The translations under genes and the position numbers were made by a program. A stretch of 64,000 nucleotides of DNA. Origin: Streptomyces paradoxus (GTDB taxonomy: Bacteria > Actinomycetota > Actinomycetes > Streptomycetales > Streptomycetaceae). Each line of letters starts with the position of its first letter. The stretch's first letter is position 1. The notes beneath the pieces are model-generated. The model did not search any database, was not told where the DNA came from, and worked only from the letters and a program-made list of their open reading frames with translations. Location of the stretch: NCBI RefSeq assembly GCF_014202475.1, contig NZ_JACHGV010000002.1, forward strand, positions 829,102 to 893,101, read 5' to 3'. Below are positions 54,498 to 63,852 of the stretch, piece by piece.

Positions 54498-56395
54498 TCG
54501 ACGCCTACCTCGACAGCCCTCCGCTCACCGAGGAGCAGCGGGCCGTGGTCGAGCAGCGCTGGGACGCCCGCGTCCTGGTGACCGCCGGCGCGGGGGCCGG
54601 CAAGACCCACACGCTGGTGCGCCGGCTCGACGCGCTGTGCGCGAACGAGGACCCCGAGGAGGCACTGGAGGCCTCCGAGATTCTGGTACTCACCTTCTCC
54701 CGGGCGGCAGCCCGGGAGCTGCGGGAGCGAATCACCCGGCATGGTGAGCGCGCCCGTCGGGTGCGGGCACAGACCTTCGACGCCTGGGCCTATGGGTTGC
54801 TGCGGCAGTCGTATCCGGACAAGGATTGGAGTGCGGTCTCCTTCCTGGAACGGATCGAGGCCGCTGCCGGTGCGGTCGAGAAGGGGGCGCTGGAGGCGGG
54901 TGACGCCGTGCCCCCCGCGCACGTGGTCATCGACGAGGTGCAGGACCTGCTGGGCGACCGCCGAGAGCTCGTGGAGACGCTGCTCGATCGCTATCAGGAG
55001 AGCTGCGGCTTCACCGTGGTCGGTGACGCCGCACAGTCCGTCTACGGCTTTCAGATCGTTGACCTGACCGAACGCGCCGATGAGACAGGCCGGTTCTTCG
55101 ACTGGCTCCGCGCTTCCTACCCGGACGACCTCGTCGAACTCCGCCTCACCAAGAACTTCCGGGCGGTCACCCCGGAGGCCCGGATCGCACTGGCCCACGG
55201 GCAGCGCCTCCAAAACGTCTCGGATGCCGACGAGGCTGCCGCCCTCTACGAAGAGATGCGCGAGTTGCTCCTCGATCCGGCGAACGGGATGGGGGCCTTC
55301 ACCGACCCGTTCGTCCTCGACGGACTGCGCGACTTCCCTGACACCTGCGCGATTCTCACCCGTGACAACCAGCAGGCCCTCGTCGTCTCGGAGCTGCTTC
55401 ACGAGCACGGCGTGGAACATCGGCTGCGGCGCCCGCTGGAGGACCATCCGGTCCCGTACTGGGTAGCCGAGCTGTTGCGCCGCACCGAGTCCGCGACGCT
55501 CTCCGAGGACCGGTTCCGGTCGCTGCTCGCGGAGATACCCCTGCCGTACGAGCCGAACCCGGATGCGGTGTGGGCCGTGTTGCGTCGGGCCGCGCGAGGC
55601 CCGGGGCGAGGCGTTCTCGACCTGGATCGGCTGCGTCGCCTGGTTGCCGACGGCCGTTTCCCGGACGAGCTGGCCGATCCGGAGACGGCACGCATCGTGG
55701 TCTCCACGGTGCACCGGGCCAAGGGGCTGGAGTTCGACCGGGTGATCGTCCTCGCCCCGCCGACCGTCGCGGAGTTGCGGCAGCAGTTCAAGGAGGAACT
55801 GGACCTGCCGGCCGAGGCCCGCGCCCTGTATGTGGCCCTGACACGTGCCCGTCACGACCTGTATCACGCGGATCGGCCCGATCTGCCGATCTTCAAGCGA
55901 GCCGGTGGCAGGAAGAACGGCCGCAGGTTCCTGGGCGGCTGGAGACAGTACGACCGCTATGGGATCGTCGGCGAGTCCGGTGACGTATGCGCGGACAGCC
56001 CTCCCGGCCACGAGCCCGACGCCTTGGCGACCCAGACCTACCTTCTGGAACACGTCGCCCCCAGCCACGAGGTCGTGTTGCGCAGGCGGCACGACCTGCC
56101 GCTCGGCGAGTGGCAGAGCCCGCCGTACGCCCTGCTGCACAACGGTCGGGAGATCGGCGAAGTCTCGGAGCGGTTCCGGCAGGAGCTGTTCCAGGTGCAG
56201 AAGGTGAACCGCGGGTGGGACCCCTGGTGGCCCGACGAGATCCACGGGCTCCGGGTCGACATCGTGGAGTCCGTCGCGGGCAGCACTGCCGCCGGCGCCA
56301 ACGCCGGCCTCGGTGACCGAGGTGTATGGATAGCGCCCCGCATCACCGGAATCGGAAGGTACCGACGGGCGGACGACGAGGAGCAGCGCGCATGA
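54494..56395 (+). CDS. UvrD/Rep-like SF1 DNA helicase
   Basis: A 633-residue superfamily 1A helicase with all motifs: GAGAGKTHT (Ia Walker A), VVIDEVQDL (II), GDAAQSVYGFQ (III), LTKNFR (IV), VSTVHRAKGLEFD (V) and LYVALTRARHD (VI). The extra C-terminal ~150 residues, with WDPWWPDE, show no nuclease motif that I can see. GTG overlaps the upstream stop (GTGA). It translocates 3'-5' on single-stranded DNA by family rule; here it probably unwinds or degrades invading DNA together with the DrmA-like helicase. Confidence 0.92.
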   Translation: MIDAYLDSPPLTEEQRAVVEQRWDARVLVTAGAGAGKTHTLVRRLDALCANEDPEEALEASEILVLTFSRAAARELRERITRHGERARRVRAQTFDAWAYGLLRQSYPDKDWSAVSFLERIEAAAGAVEKGALEAGDAVPPAHVVIDEVQDLLGDRRELVETLLDRYQESCGFTVVGDAAQSVYGFQIVDLTERADETGRFFDWLRASYPDDLVELRLTKNFRAVTPEARIALAHGQRLQNVSDADEAAALYEEMRELLLDPANGMGAFTDPFVLDGLRDFPDTCAILTRDNQQALVVSELLHEHGVEHRLRRPLEDHPVPYWVAELLRRTESATLSEDRFRSLLAEIPLPYEPNPDAVWAVLRRAARGPGRGVLDLDRLRRLVADGRFPDELADPETARIVVSTVHRAKGLEFDRVIVLAPPTVAELRQQFKEELDLPAEARALYVALTRARHDLYHADRPDLPIFKRAGGRKNGRRFLGGWRQYDRYGIVGESGDVCADSPPGHEPDALATQTYLLEHVAPSHEVVLRRRHDLPLGEWQSPPYALLHNGREIGEVSERFRQELFQVQKVNRGWDPWWPDEIHGLRVDIVESVAGSTAAGANAGLGDRGVWIAPRITGIGRYRRADDEEQRA

Positions 56396-59300
56396 GCGAC
56401 ACGGAGAACCGGCACGCCGAGCACTACCGGGTTCGGGACGAGGAGCTGCTGGTCGGCCTACGCCGCGAGCTTTTCGGCCCTGCGCGGGAAGCCGCTCCGG
56501 AGGACCGACAGGAGGTCCTTGCCCAGGACGCCCCGATCGACCGCTACCTGACCGGTGTCATCTACCCGAGGTCGGCGGACGACCAAGCCGAGCAGAGAAT
56601 GCTCGAGGACGAGGCGGAGCACGAGGGTCTGGACACGACCCCGCTGCGGACACGCGACAACATGGAGGAGTCCGGGACCGCGCAGGAGGTCGGGGCCGCC
56701 GGTTCCCGCCGGCCCTCCTCCATGGGGCTCACCTTCGCGATCGACCCGGACATAAGCGATTCCGTCGTGATCAGTGCCCGGGCCGCCGCCTACCGGCCCA
56801 CGGACGCGGACGGCAACCCGGTCCCCGCGCGTCGGGCCGAGGCCCGCACGACCTCCGACCAGCAGGAGCACTGGCGCCGTGAAGAACTCACGCTGCCGGA
56901 CACCACTGTGGACGTGACCACGCCTGCACCCGACCTGCGATTCGAGTTGGCCGACGGAGTGGCGCTGCGCGTCAACGTCCGACGGCCCGACGCGAGGCTG
57001 GGCACGGTGACCGTCACGGTGACCCTGGTCAACACACACAAGGTCGGCGAGCGGGAGCTGCAGGACGCATTTTCCCTGTTCCAGTGCGGGCTCGTCGTCC
57101 GCGCGTCCGACGGATCCAGCGCCTTCGTCGAGCGTCCCGCTCCTGACCTCGCGCACGACCCAGAGGTGGCCACCAGCCGTCTGCTGCACCGCCACGCCCC
57201 GACCTTTGCCGTCGGGCACGGCTGCGCCGCCGAGTGGGATTGGACGCCTCCGCCGATCGGTATGACGGACTCCCGGAGGGCCGGCGTGTCCGAGGTGCGA
57301 AGCGAGTTCGTGCCGACCGTGGAGGTGCTGCTCACCGACTCCAACCCGGATATCGACAGCTCCGCTCTGTCCATGCTCAGTCTGGCGGAGCGCCCGGACA
57401 CGGAGGTCGTCGTCGCGCTGGAAGCGCTCGCCATCGGCTACGAGCGGTGGATCGACCGCAAGCAGGCCGAGGCCGACGCCCTGATCGGTGGCGCGTACGA
57501 GAAGGCCGCCCGCGACCAGGTCGAGGCCTGCCGCGAAGCGCTGGGCCGGATCCACGAGGGCATCGCCCTTCTTCGTACCAAGCCCGACCTGATGCGGGCC
57601 TTCCGACTGGCCAACCGGGCCATGGCCGACCAGCGGGCCCGCAGCGTCTGGGTGAAGAGCGACCGCCATGGCTCCCCCGAGCCGGACAAGGGCCGCTGGC
57701 GGCCGTTCCAGATCGCATTCGTCCTGCTCTGCCTGGCCGGCATCGACGACCCCGAGCACCGCGACCGGGAGGTCTCGGACCTCCTGTGGTTCCCCACCGG
57801 CGGTGGCAAGACCGAGGCGTATCTCGGGCTGATCGCGCTCACCTCCTTCCTGCGCCGGATCCGGCTCCGTGAGGACGGCGGCGGTGTCACCGTCCTGATG
57901 CGGTACACGCTGCGCCTGCTGACCCTCCAGCAGTTCGAGCGCGCCACGATCCTGCTCTGCGCGATGGAACGGATTCGTCTCGGCAACCCGTCGGAGCTGG
58001 GCTGCGAACCGTTCTCCCTCGGCATGTGGGTCGGTGAATCCGCCACCCCTAACAAGCTGAAGGACGCGAACGAGCAACTGGCAGAACTCCACAAGGACCT
58101 CGACAAGCGCCTGGCGACCAAGAACCCGGTTCAGCTGCATGCCTGCCCCTGGTGCGGCACCCGCCTGGACGCCCGCGCGTACGAGGTCGACGAGGATGCC
58201 AAGCGCATGTACGTTCGCTGCCCGGGCGCAGGCTGCGACTTCGCGGACGGTCTGCCTGTCCACCTGATCGACGAGGCGGTGTACGACGCCCGGCCGACGC
58301 TGGTCATCGCCACCGTCGACAAATTTGCGTCCATGCCGTGGCGTCCGGCCACCGCCGCCCTGTTCAACCGGGACGACCCGAGCGACCGCACGCCGCCGCC
58401 GGAGCTGATCGTCCAGGACGAACTCCACCTCATCTCCGGGCCGCTGGGGACGCTCACCGGTCTCTACGAGACGGCCGTCGACGAGCTCGCCGGTCGCCCG
58501 AAAGTGATCGCTTCGACGGCGACCATCCGTCGCGCCGCCGACCAGGGCCGCAGTCTCTTCGACCGCGAGGTCCGCCAGTTCCCGCCCGCGGGCCTGGATT
58601 CCCGGGACTCCTGGTTCGCCGTGGAGACCCCGCCCGAGGAGAAGGCGAGCCGACGTTACGTGGGCCTCCTCGCCCCCGGCACCAGCCAGTCCACGCTGCT
58701 CATCCGCACCTACGCGACTCTGCTGCACCGGGCGAAGCAGGCGAAGACCTCGGACGACGTTCGGGACGCCTACTGGAGCCTCGTCGGCTATTTCAACAGC
58801 CTCCGGCTGCTCTCCGCGGCCGAACTCCAGGTCCATGACGACGTCGTGGCGTATCTGGAACTGCTCGCCGCACGCGAGGAAACCACCGTGCGTTCCATCG
58901 CCAACTATTCGGAGCTGACCAGTCGCATCGACGCCAGCGAGATCCCGGCCCGCCTCAAGGGCATCGAGCGGGCATTGCCCGACCCGGATGTCGTGGACGT
59001 CCTCCTGGCCACCAACATGATCGCCGTCGGCGTCGATGTGGACCGGCTCGGCCTGATGGCCGTGATGGGCCAGCCGCAGACCACCGCCGAGTACATCCAG
59101 GCCACCAGCCGCGTCGGCCGCGCCCACCCAGGTCTGGTCTCCGTGATGCTCAACGCGACCCGCTCGCGCGACCGCTCCCACTACGAGAACTTCCTGCACT
59201 TCCACTCGGCGCTCTACCGCGAGGTCGAGTCGACATCCGTCACACCCTTCTCCGCCCGCGCCCGCGAGCGAGGACTGCACGCGGTGATCGTCGCGTTGAC

Positions 59301-59649
59301 CCGGATCATGTTCCCGGAGGCTCGACCCAACGAAGCCGCGGGCATGGTGGAGTCGTACGCGCACCGCATCCGCGACGAGATCAAGCCCGTCCTCCTCGAC
59401 CGTGTCCGCGCTGTCACCCCAGAGGAGGCCGACGCCGTCTCCCGGGCCTTCGACGAGTTCCTTGAGTGGTGGTGCGACGAAGCCGACATCCACAACGGTC
59501 TGCTCTTCGAACCGAAGAAAGGAAGGCGCATCCCTTCGCTTCTTCAGCCGTACGGCGACGAGGCCGAGAACGCCGAGGCCTGGCCCACTCTGTGGAGCCT
59601 GCGCGACGTCGATGCCGAGTCCGCCCTGTTCATGGAGGCCACCCGATGA
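56392..59649 (+). CDS. drmA: DrmA-like DISARM helicase
   Basis: A 1085-residue SF2 helicase of the DISARM DrmA family. The N-terminal ~400 residues are a DrmA-type domain. Helicase motifs: WFPTGGGKTEAY (~468), a zinc ribbon CPWCGTRL ... CPGAGCDF (~585-620), the DELH box VQDELHLISG (~678), ASTATIRRA (~706), and ATNMIAVGVDVDRLGL, QATSRVGRAHPG (~905). DrmA acts with DrmB as the core DNA-engaging complex of DISARM. ATG 56392 overlaps the SF1 helicase stop (ATGA). Confidence 0.88.
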   Translation: MSDTENRHAEHYRVRDEELLVGLRRELFGPAREAAPEDRQEVLAQDAPIDRYLTGVIYPRSADDQAEQRMLEDEAEHEGLDTTPLRTRDNMEESGTAQEVGAAGSRRPSSMGLTFAIDPDISDSVVISARAAAYRPTDADGNPVPARRAEARTTSDQQEHWRREELTLPDTTVDVTTPAPDLRFELADGVALRVNVRRPDARLGTVTVTVTLVNTHKVGERELQDAFSLFQCGLVVRASDGSSAFVERPAPDLAHDPEVATSRLLHRHAPTFAVGHGCAAEWDWTPPPIGMTDSRRAGVSEVRSEFVPTVEVLLTDSNPDIDSSALSMLSLAERPDTEVVVALEALAIGYERWIDRKQAEADALIGGAYEKAARDQVEACREALGRIHEGIALLRTKPDLMRAFRLANRAMADQRARSVWVKSDRHGSPEPDKGRWRPFQIAFVLLCLAGIDDPEHRDREVSDLLWFPTGGGKTEAYLGLIALTSFLRRIRLREDGGGVTVLMRYTLRLLTLQQFERATILLCAMERIRLGNPSELGCEPFSLGMWVGESATPNKLKDANEQLAELHKDLDKRLATKNPVQLHACPWCGTRLDARAYEVDEDAKRMYVRCPGAGCDFADGLPVHLIDEAVYDARPTLVIATVDKFASMPWRPATAALFNRDDPSDRTPPPELIVQDELHLISGPLGTLTGLYETAVDELAGRPKVIASTATIRRAADQGRSLFDREVRQFPPAGLDSRDSWFAVETPPEEKASRRYVGLLAPGTSQSTLLIRTYATLLHRAKQAKTSDDVRDAYWSLVGYFNSLRLLSAAELQVHDDVVAYLELLAAREETTVRSIANYSELTSRIDASEIPARLKGIERALPDPDVVDVLLATNMIAVGVDVDRLGLMAVMGQPQTTAEYIQATSRVGRAHPGLVSVMLNATRSRDRSHYENFLHFHSALYREVESTSVTPFSARARERGLHAVIVALTRIMFPEARPNEAAGMVESYAHRIRDEIKPVLLDRVRAVTPEEADAVSRAFDEFLEWWCDEADIHNGLLFEPKKGRRIPSLLQPYGDEAENAEAWPTLWSLRDVDAESALFMEATR

Positions 59650-61508
59650 CCCCGCCCCCCGCGCGCCGTCGCCGTTCCGGTGTGAACGGATCGGTGCCCG
59701 CCCACAACCTCCCGCGTCGCGGTGCGGTCCGTCGCGCCCAGGCCATCACTACGTATGGCGTAGGTTCGCTGATCGCGGTGGACCATGAGTCCTTCGTCGT
59801 CTCCGGCCTGAACAAAGCCGATGAGCACTGGAGCACGGACGAGGCGCCGCGCATCTACGAACGTCGCCTCGCTCGCATCCTGAAGGTCGAGCACTTCCGG
59901 CTGCCGCCTGCGTCCGACGAGTACAGCAAGGATGGCATCCGAGTCCGCCGCTTCCCCCTCATGCATTCCTGCCCCGAGTGCAACGAGTTGCGCCGCCACC
60001 GCGAGTTCAACCCTCCGTCCGGCAGAAGCATCTGCGGCACCTGCGAGGCGGACCTGGTCCCCTCCCGCTTCGTGATCGCCTGCGAGGTCGGCCACCTCGA
60101 CGAGTTCCCGTACTGGCATTGGGTCCACCGCGCCGCAGGACGCGGCACGACAACCGCCGGCCAGTGTGGCGGCACGCTCAGGCTGCGCACGTCCGGCCGT
60201 AGTTCCTCGCTGCGCTCGATCCTCGTGTCGTGCAGCTGCGGAGTGCCAGAAGTGTCGATGGAGGGTTCCTTCCGCAAGAGCGCGCTCAAGGACCTCGGTC
60301 TGCGTTGCCGGGGCACCCGGCCGTGGCTCGGTACCTCCGTCCCGGCGGAGTCCTGCAGCCGCACTCCACGCACCCTCCAGCGTGGTTCCTCCGCCGTCTG
60401 GCAGCCGGTGCTGAAGTCTGCGCTGTCCATCCCGCCGTGGAGTGACGGACGGGCGGACTTGCTTGCTCCGTACTGGGATCGGCTTCGTGAACTGGACAGT
60501 CGAGCAGAGGTTGAGGATCGCCTCAAATTTGTCTTCGGTGACGACATCCCGGTGCCCATCGACGAGGTGATGGCGCTCCTCGCCGCGGAACGCGAGGAGG
60601 ACCCCGCAGGCGACGAGGTTCGCTCTTTCGACCACCGCTACCGTGCCTTGCGGAGCAAGGAGTACGAGCGCCTCCGCGCCGGCAACGACGAGCGCGAGCG
60701 CTCCCGCAACGAGCAGTTCATCTGCGAGACTCCGCTCACCTCCCCAGCCGCGCTCGACGGCACCGGCGTCACAGGGCCCATGCTGGTCAAGAAGCTCCGC
60801 GAGGTCCGCGCACTCAAGGCGTTCACCCGACTCGCCGACCCCAACTCGGCCACCGAGTCTTACGAAAGCGCCCTTTCCGAGACTCGCCTCAACTGGCTAC
60901 CCGCCATGGAGGTACGCGGCGAAGGCGTCTTCCTCCGCCTTGCGGAGGATCGGCTCACCGCATGGGAGAAGCTCACCGCTGTGATCGACCGCGCCGAGCG
61001 TGTTCGTGGCGCCCACCGGCGCCTGATGGAGCAGTGGGCCTCCGATCCCACCCAGGTCCAGCCCTCCCCCGCTACCCCCCGCATGATGCTGCTGCACACC
61101 CTGGCCCACGTGCTGATCAACGAGTGGAGCCTGGACGCCGGCTACCCAGCCGCCGCCCTCCGCGAACGCCTCTACGCCGACGAGGAAATGGCGGGGTTGC
61201 TCGTCTACACCGCCACGAGCGACTCCGCGGGAAGTCTCGGCGGCCTGGTTGCCCAGGGAGAGCCCGAGAAGCTGGCACCCGCGATCCGGTCGGCGGTCCG
61301 CAGGGCCTCCTGGTGCTCTGCCGACCCTTTGTGCATCGAAACCGAAGCCTCCGGCACCGGTGGGACGAACCTCGCCGCCTGCCATGCCTGCGTGATGCTC
61401 CCGGAGACGAGTTGTGAGCACAACAACATCCTGCTCGACCGCGCCCTGCTGGTCGGAACCCCGGAGGACCCGAGTATGGGCTTCTTCGCGGAGGTACTGC
61501 AGCACTGA
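59646..61508 (+). CDS. drmB: DrmB-like DISARM protein (DUF1998)
   Basis: A 620-residue DrmB homologue. The start has RRAQAITTYGVGSLIAVDHESFVV, then a Cys-rich site (CPECNEL, CGTCEADL, CSCGVPE). The C-terminal DUF1998 region has LLHTLAHVLINEWSLDAGYP, VYTATSDSAGSLGGLV and the metal-like cluster SADPLC ... CHACVMLPETSCEHNN. DrmB binds DrmA in DISARM. ATG 59646 overlaps drmA by 4 nt. The usual next gene, drmC (a PLD nuclease), is absent: an unrelated convergent gene ends 19 nt away. Confidence 0.88.
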   Translation: MTPPPARRRRSGVNGSVPAHNLPRRGAVRRAQAITTYGVGSLIAVDHESFVVSGLNKADEHWSTDEAPRIYERRLARILKVEHFRLPPASDEYSKDGIRVRRFPLMHSCPECNELRRHREFNPPSGRSICGTCEADLVPSRFVIACEVGHLDEFPYWHWVHRAAGRGTTTAGQCGGTLRLRTSGRSSSLRSILVSCSCGVPEVSMEGSFRKSALKDLGLRCRGTRPWLGTSVPAESCSRTPRTLQRGSSAVWQPVLKSALSIPPWSDGRADLLAPYWDRLRELDSRAEVEDRLKFVFGDDIPVPIDEVMALLAAEREEDPAGDEVRSFDHRYRALRSKEYERLRAGNDERERSRNEQFICETPLTSPAALDGTGVTGPMLVKKLREVRALKAFTRLADPNSATESYESALSETRLNWLPAMEVRGEGVFLRLAEDRLTAWEKLTAVIDRAERVRGAHRRLMEQWASDPTQVQPSPATPRMMLLHTLAHVLINEWSLDAGYPAAALRERLYADEEMAGLLVYTATSDSAGSLGGLVAQGEPEKLAPAIRSAVRRASWCSADPLCIETEASGTGGTNLAACHACVMLPETSCEHNNILLDRALLVGTPEDPSMGFFAEVLQH

Positions 61509-61527
61509 CAACTGACCGAAGGAAGCT

Positions 61528-62193
61528 TCACTCGCCTTGACGCAAGGCGGCGTACTCGGCCCCGAAACGCATCTGCGCCCGGTCGAGCACGTCGTCTGCG
61601 TCTCGGCCGTGGGCTCGGAACCAGTGGAGAAGGTCAGTGATCGCTGCGATCACCGTCTCTTCCGCCACGGTCGAGGTCAATCTGCTTGCCCCCGCTCTGT
61701 GCCCTGGCTCCGCAGCGGCGACGTAGTGACGTAGAAGGGCCTCGGCCCGCATCAAGCTGAGGGGTTCCACATGGCCGTCGGCGGTGGTGAGCCGTGTCGT
61801 CAGCTCGCACCACGTGACCTTGCGATCCGGGCATAGCAACACACCCCAGCGGTCGGCGACGGCGTCCACGAGAGCCATCCCTCGCCCCTCCTCGGACTCC
61901 ATGCTCGCGTCGCGGAGGGTGGGCAGGGCGTGGGTGTCCGTGTCGTGCACCTCAATGCGCAGGTGCCTGCCCCTCATCGAGACAGCCAGCGTGGCAGGGG
62001 TGCCGGGTCCCACGTGAGTGATGACGTTGGACACCAGCTCGCTGACGCACAGTTGGGCTTCGTCGACCACGTGTTGCAATCCCCAGGCCCCCAGGTGCAG
62101 CCGCAAGATCCGGCGCAGGGCCGCCACTTCCGCGGGTTCGGCTGTGAAGGCGATGTCCCATGGTTTGCGTCGCACGCAAGCTTCCTGACTCAC
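61528..62193 (-). CDS. RsbW-like ATP-binding regulatory protein
   Basis: A 221-residue protein with a GHKL ATPase domain of the anti-sigma (RsbW/SpoIIAB-like) group: AQLCVSELVSNVITHVG N-box (~60), LRIEVHDTDTHAL, and EEGRGMALVDAVADRWG G-box. A C-terminal helical extension (~150-221) is extra. Streptomyces has many of these near XRE/DUF397 genes. GTG 62193 chosen for AAGGGGT upstream. It marks the right flank of the island and is transcribed towards it. Confidence 0.85.
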   Translation of the reverse strand: MSQEACVRRKPWDIAFTAEPAEVAALRRILRLHLGAWGLQHVVDEAQLCVSELVSNVITHVGPGTPATLAVSMRGRHLRIEVHDTDTHALPTLRDASMESEEGRGMALVDAVADRWGVLLCPDRKVTWCELTTRLTTADGHVEPLSLMRAEALLRHYVAAAEPGHRAGASRLTSTVAEETVIAAITDLLHWFRAHGRDADDVLDRAQMRFGAEYAALRQGE

Positions 62194-62391
62194 GCGGACC
62201 CCTTTCGTTGCAGTTGGCACCGCATCGGCAGCGCAACGTCACGGATGTTCACGGTGAGTTGCGTTGGTGACCAGAGTGCTGGGTACACATCCCGTTCTGC
62301 AATGTGCAGGAAGGGATTCCCACTTCCGAGTGATTGGCAAGCCCACCCCTTGGCGCGAGACTGAACGCTCGCTATTGGAAAGAGGGTTGAG

Positions 62392-63237
62392 ATGGCCGGA
62401 TCACCCACGGCACGCCGACGGCGCCTCTCGATCGAGCTGAAGAAACTCCGCGAGAAGAGCTCCCTCACCTGCGCCCAGGTCGGCGAGGCCCTCGATTGGG
62501 GCGGCTCCAAGGTCAACCGGATGGAGACCGGCAGCGGACGCGTCCAGCCCTCGGACATCGACGCCCTGTGCCGCTTCTACGACACGAGTAACGAGCTGCG
62601 TGAGTTCCTCAAGTCACTCGCCCGGCAGGCGAAAGTGCGTGGTTGGTGGCAGGTCCACGGCGCCGGTGTGCCCGAGTGGTTCAACATCTACATCGGCCTT
62701 GAGCAGGACGCCTCAACCTTCCGCCAGTACCAATGCGAGGTCGTACCCGGGCTCATGCAGACCGAGGTGTACGCCTCCGAGCTGCACAAGGTTGGGGCCC
62801 ATATGTCCGTGGAGGACATCGCGAAGGCGGTACGCGTGCGCATGGAGCGCCAAGCCATGTTGCGACAGGCCGATGCTCCGGACGCCTGGTTCATCGTGAA
62901 CGAGGGCGCGCTGCGTCACGTCATCGGTGATCGTGCCTTGATGCGGGAGCAGTTGGAGCGCGTTCGAGAGACAGCCGATCTGCCGACCGTGACCGTACAG
63001 GTCCTTCCCTTCGACTCAGGGACCTGTCCGTCCACCGGGTCATTCACCATGCTGGGCTTTCCGGCCCCGGAGGATCCGAACATCGTGTACAGGGACGGCA
63101 TTACTGATGCCGTGTACCTAGAGGGCGAGCATCATGTACGTGAGTACACGAGGGCATTCGACGGGCTGCGAGCGGCAGCCCTGAGTCCTCAGCGCTCGGC
63201 CGTGTTGATCGAGTCGATCTTGAAGGATTACGCGTAG
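62392..63237 (+). CDS. XRE regulator with DUF5753 domain
   Basis: A 281-residue regulator: HTH at ~15-70 (LTCAQVGEALDWGGSKVNRME) and a C-terminal DUF5753 domain (~100-275) with YIGLEQDASTFRQYQCEVVPGLMQTEVYA and a late LEGEHHVREYT. This group (BldB/WhiJ-like systems) pairs with DUF397 partners and affects development in Streptomyces. The stop overlaps the start of its DUF397 partner by one base. Divergent from the RsbW-like gene. Confidence 0.9.
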   Translation: MAGSPTARRRRLSIELKKLREKSSLTCAQVGEALDWGGSKVNRMETGSGRVQPSDIDALCRFYDTSNELREFLKSLARQAKVRGWWQVHGAGVPEWFNIYIGLEQDASTFRQYQCEVVPGLMQTEVYASELHKVGAHMSVEDIAKAVRVRMERQAMLRQADAPDAWFIVNEGALRHVIGDRALMREQLERVRETADLPTVTVQVLPFDSGTCPSTGSFTMLGFPAPEDPNIVYRDGITDAVYLEGEHHVREYTRAFDGLRAAALSPQRSAVLIESILKDYA

Positions 63238-63452
63238 TGATATCGCCTGAGTCCGACGCCAGCAGCCGTCTCGTGTGGTTCCGGTCGTCCTACAGCAACG
63301 GTGCCGGAGGCGAGTGCCTGGAGTGCGCGCTCACGAGTCATGGCGCTCTTGTTCGGGACTCGAAGAGAGTGGAGGCGAATGTGGTCGCTGTCAGCGGCGA
63401 TGCATGGCGCTTCTTCATCCAGCCCATGAAGTGCGTCAGCGTGAAGCCCTGA
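63237..63452 (+). CDS. DUF397 domain protein
   Basis: A 71-residue DUF397 protein, the typical small partner of XRE/DUF5753 regulators (SSYSNGAGGECLECAL and DSKRVEANVVAVS are the family stretches). Such proteins act as antagonists or partners of the regulator. GTG 63237 overlaps the last base of the upstream stop codon. Confidence 0.9.
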   Translation: MISPESDASSRLVWFRSSYSNGAGGECLECALTSHGALVRDSKRVEANVVAVSGDAWRFFIQPMKCVSVKP

Positions 63453-63464
63453 CCGGGACGGGAC

Positions 63465-63809
63465 CTAGCGCAGCCCCTTCTCGAACCGATACTGCTGCAC
63501 CAGTTCCTCCCACTCCCCGGCCTCGCCCTCGCTCACAGCGACGGTCCGCGTCCCGCCCACCAGCGTGCACACCTGGTCCGCTGCCTGCGTGGCCCGGCCA
63601 CTGGACGCATACACGCCCAGGACCAGGGCGGTGGAGGCGTCGTCGTCCCCGTCGGTGAGGGTGAAGCTCCAGGGGATCTCGCACGGTGGGGCGTGGTCGG
63701 GGTCCAGGCACAGGAGGCGTTCGATCGGGAGCTGGAGTGCGAGGGCCTCTTGTGAGGTCGGGTAGCCGTGGATGCGGATCTCGTACACCGTTGGTTCGTC
63801 TTCCACCAT
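63465..63809 (-). CDS. small hypothetical protein
   Basis: A 114-residue cytoplasmic protein with an acidic start (MVEDEPTVYEIRIHGYPTS), a central beta region (PWSFTLTDGDDDASTALVLG) and a helical end. No family recognised. It ends 12 nt from the convergent DUF397 gene. ATG 63809 chosen; TTG 63833 is possible. Confidence 0.6.
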   Translation of the reverse strand: MVEDEPTVYEIRIHGYPTSQEALALQLPIERLLCLDPDHAPPCEIPWSFTLTDGDDDASTALVLGVYASSGRATQAADQVCTLVGGTRTVAVSEGEAGEWEELVQQYRFEKGLR

Positions 63810-63852
63810 TGGCACTCGCCCTTGCTGGTTCAAAGCTCAGCCGCGCCTCCAG

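Noticed and set aside
54494..56395. AddA/RecB-like helicase-nuclease
   Set aside because: The helicase motifs fit, but no PD-(D/E)XK nuclease motif is visible in the C-terminal extension and the length is short for AddA.
56458..59493. A 1011-residue minus-strand open frame
   Set aside because: Antisense to the DrmA-like gene. Low-complexity Val/Gly/Arg pattern typical of a shadow frame.
41608..63452. The island as an integrated prophage or conjugative element
   Set aside because: No integrase, capsid, tail, relaxase or conjugation gene and no attachment repeats were seen, and it is not next to a tRNA.
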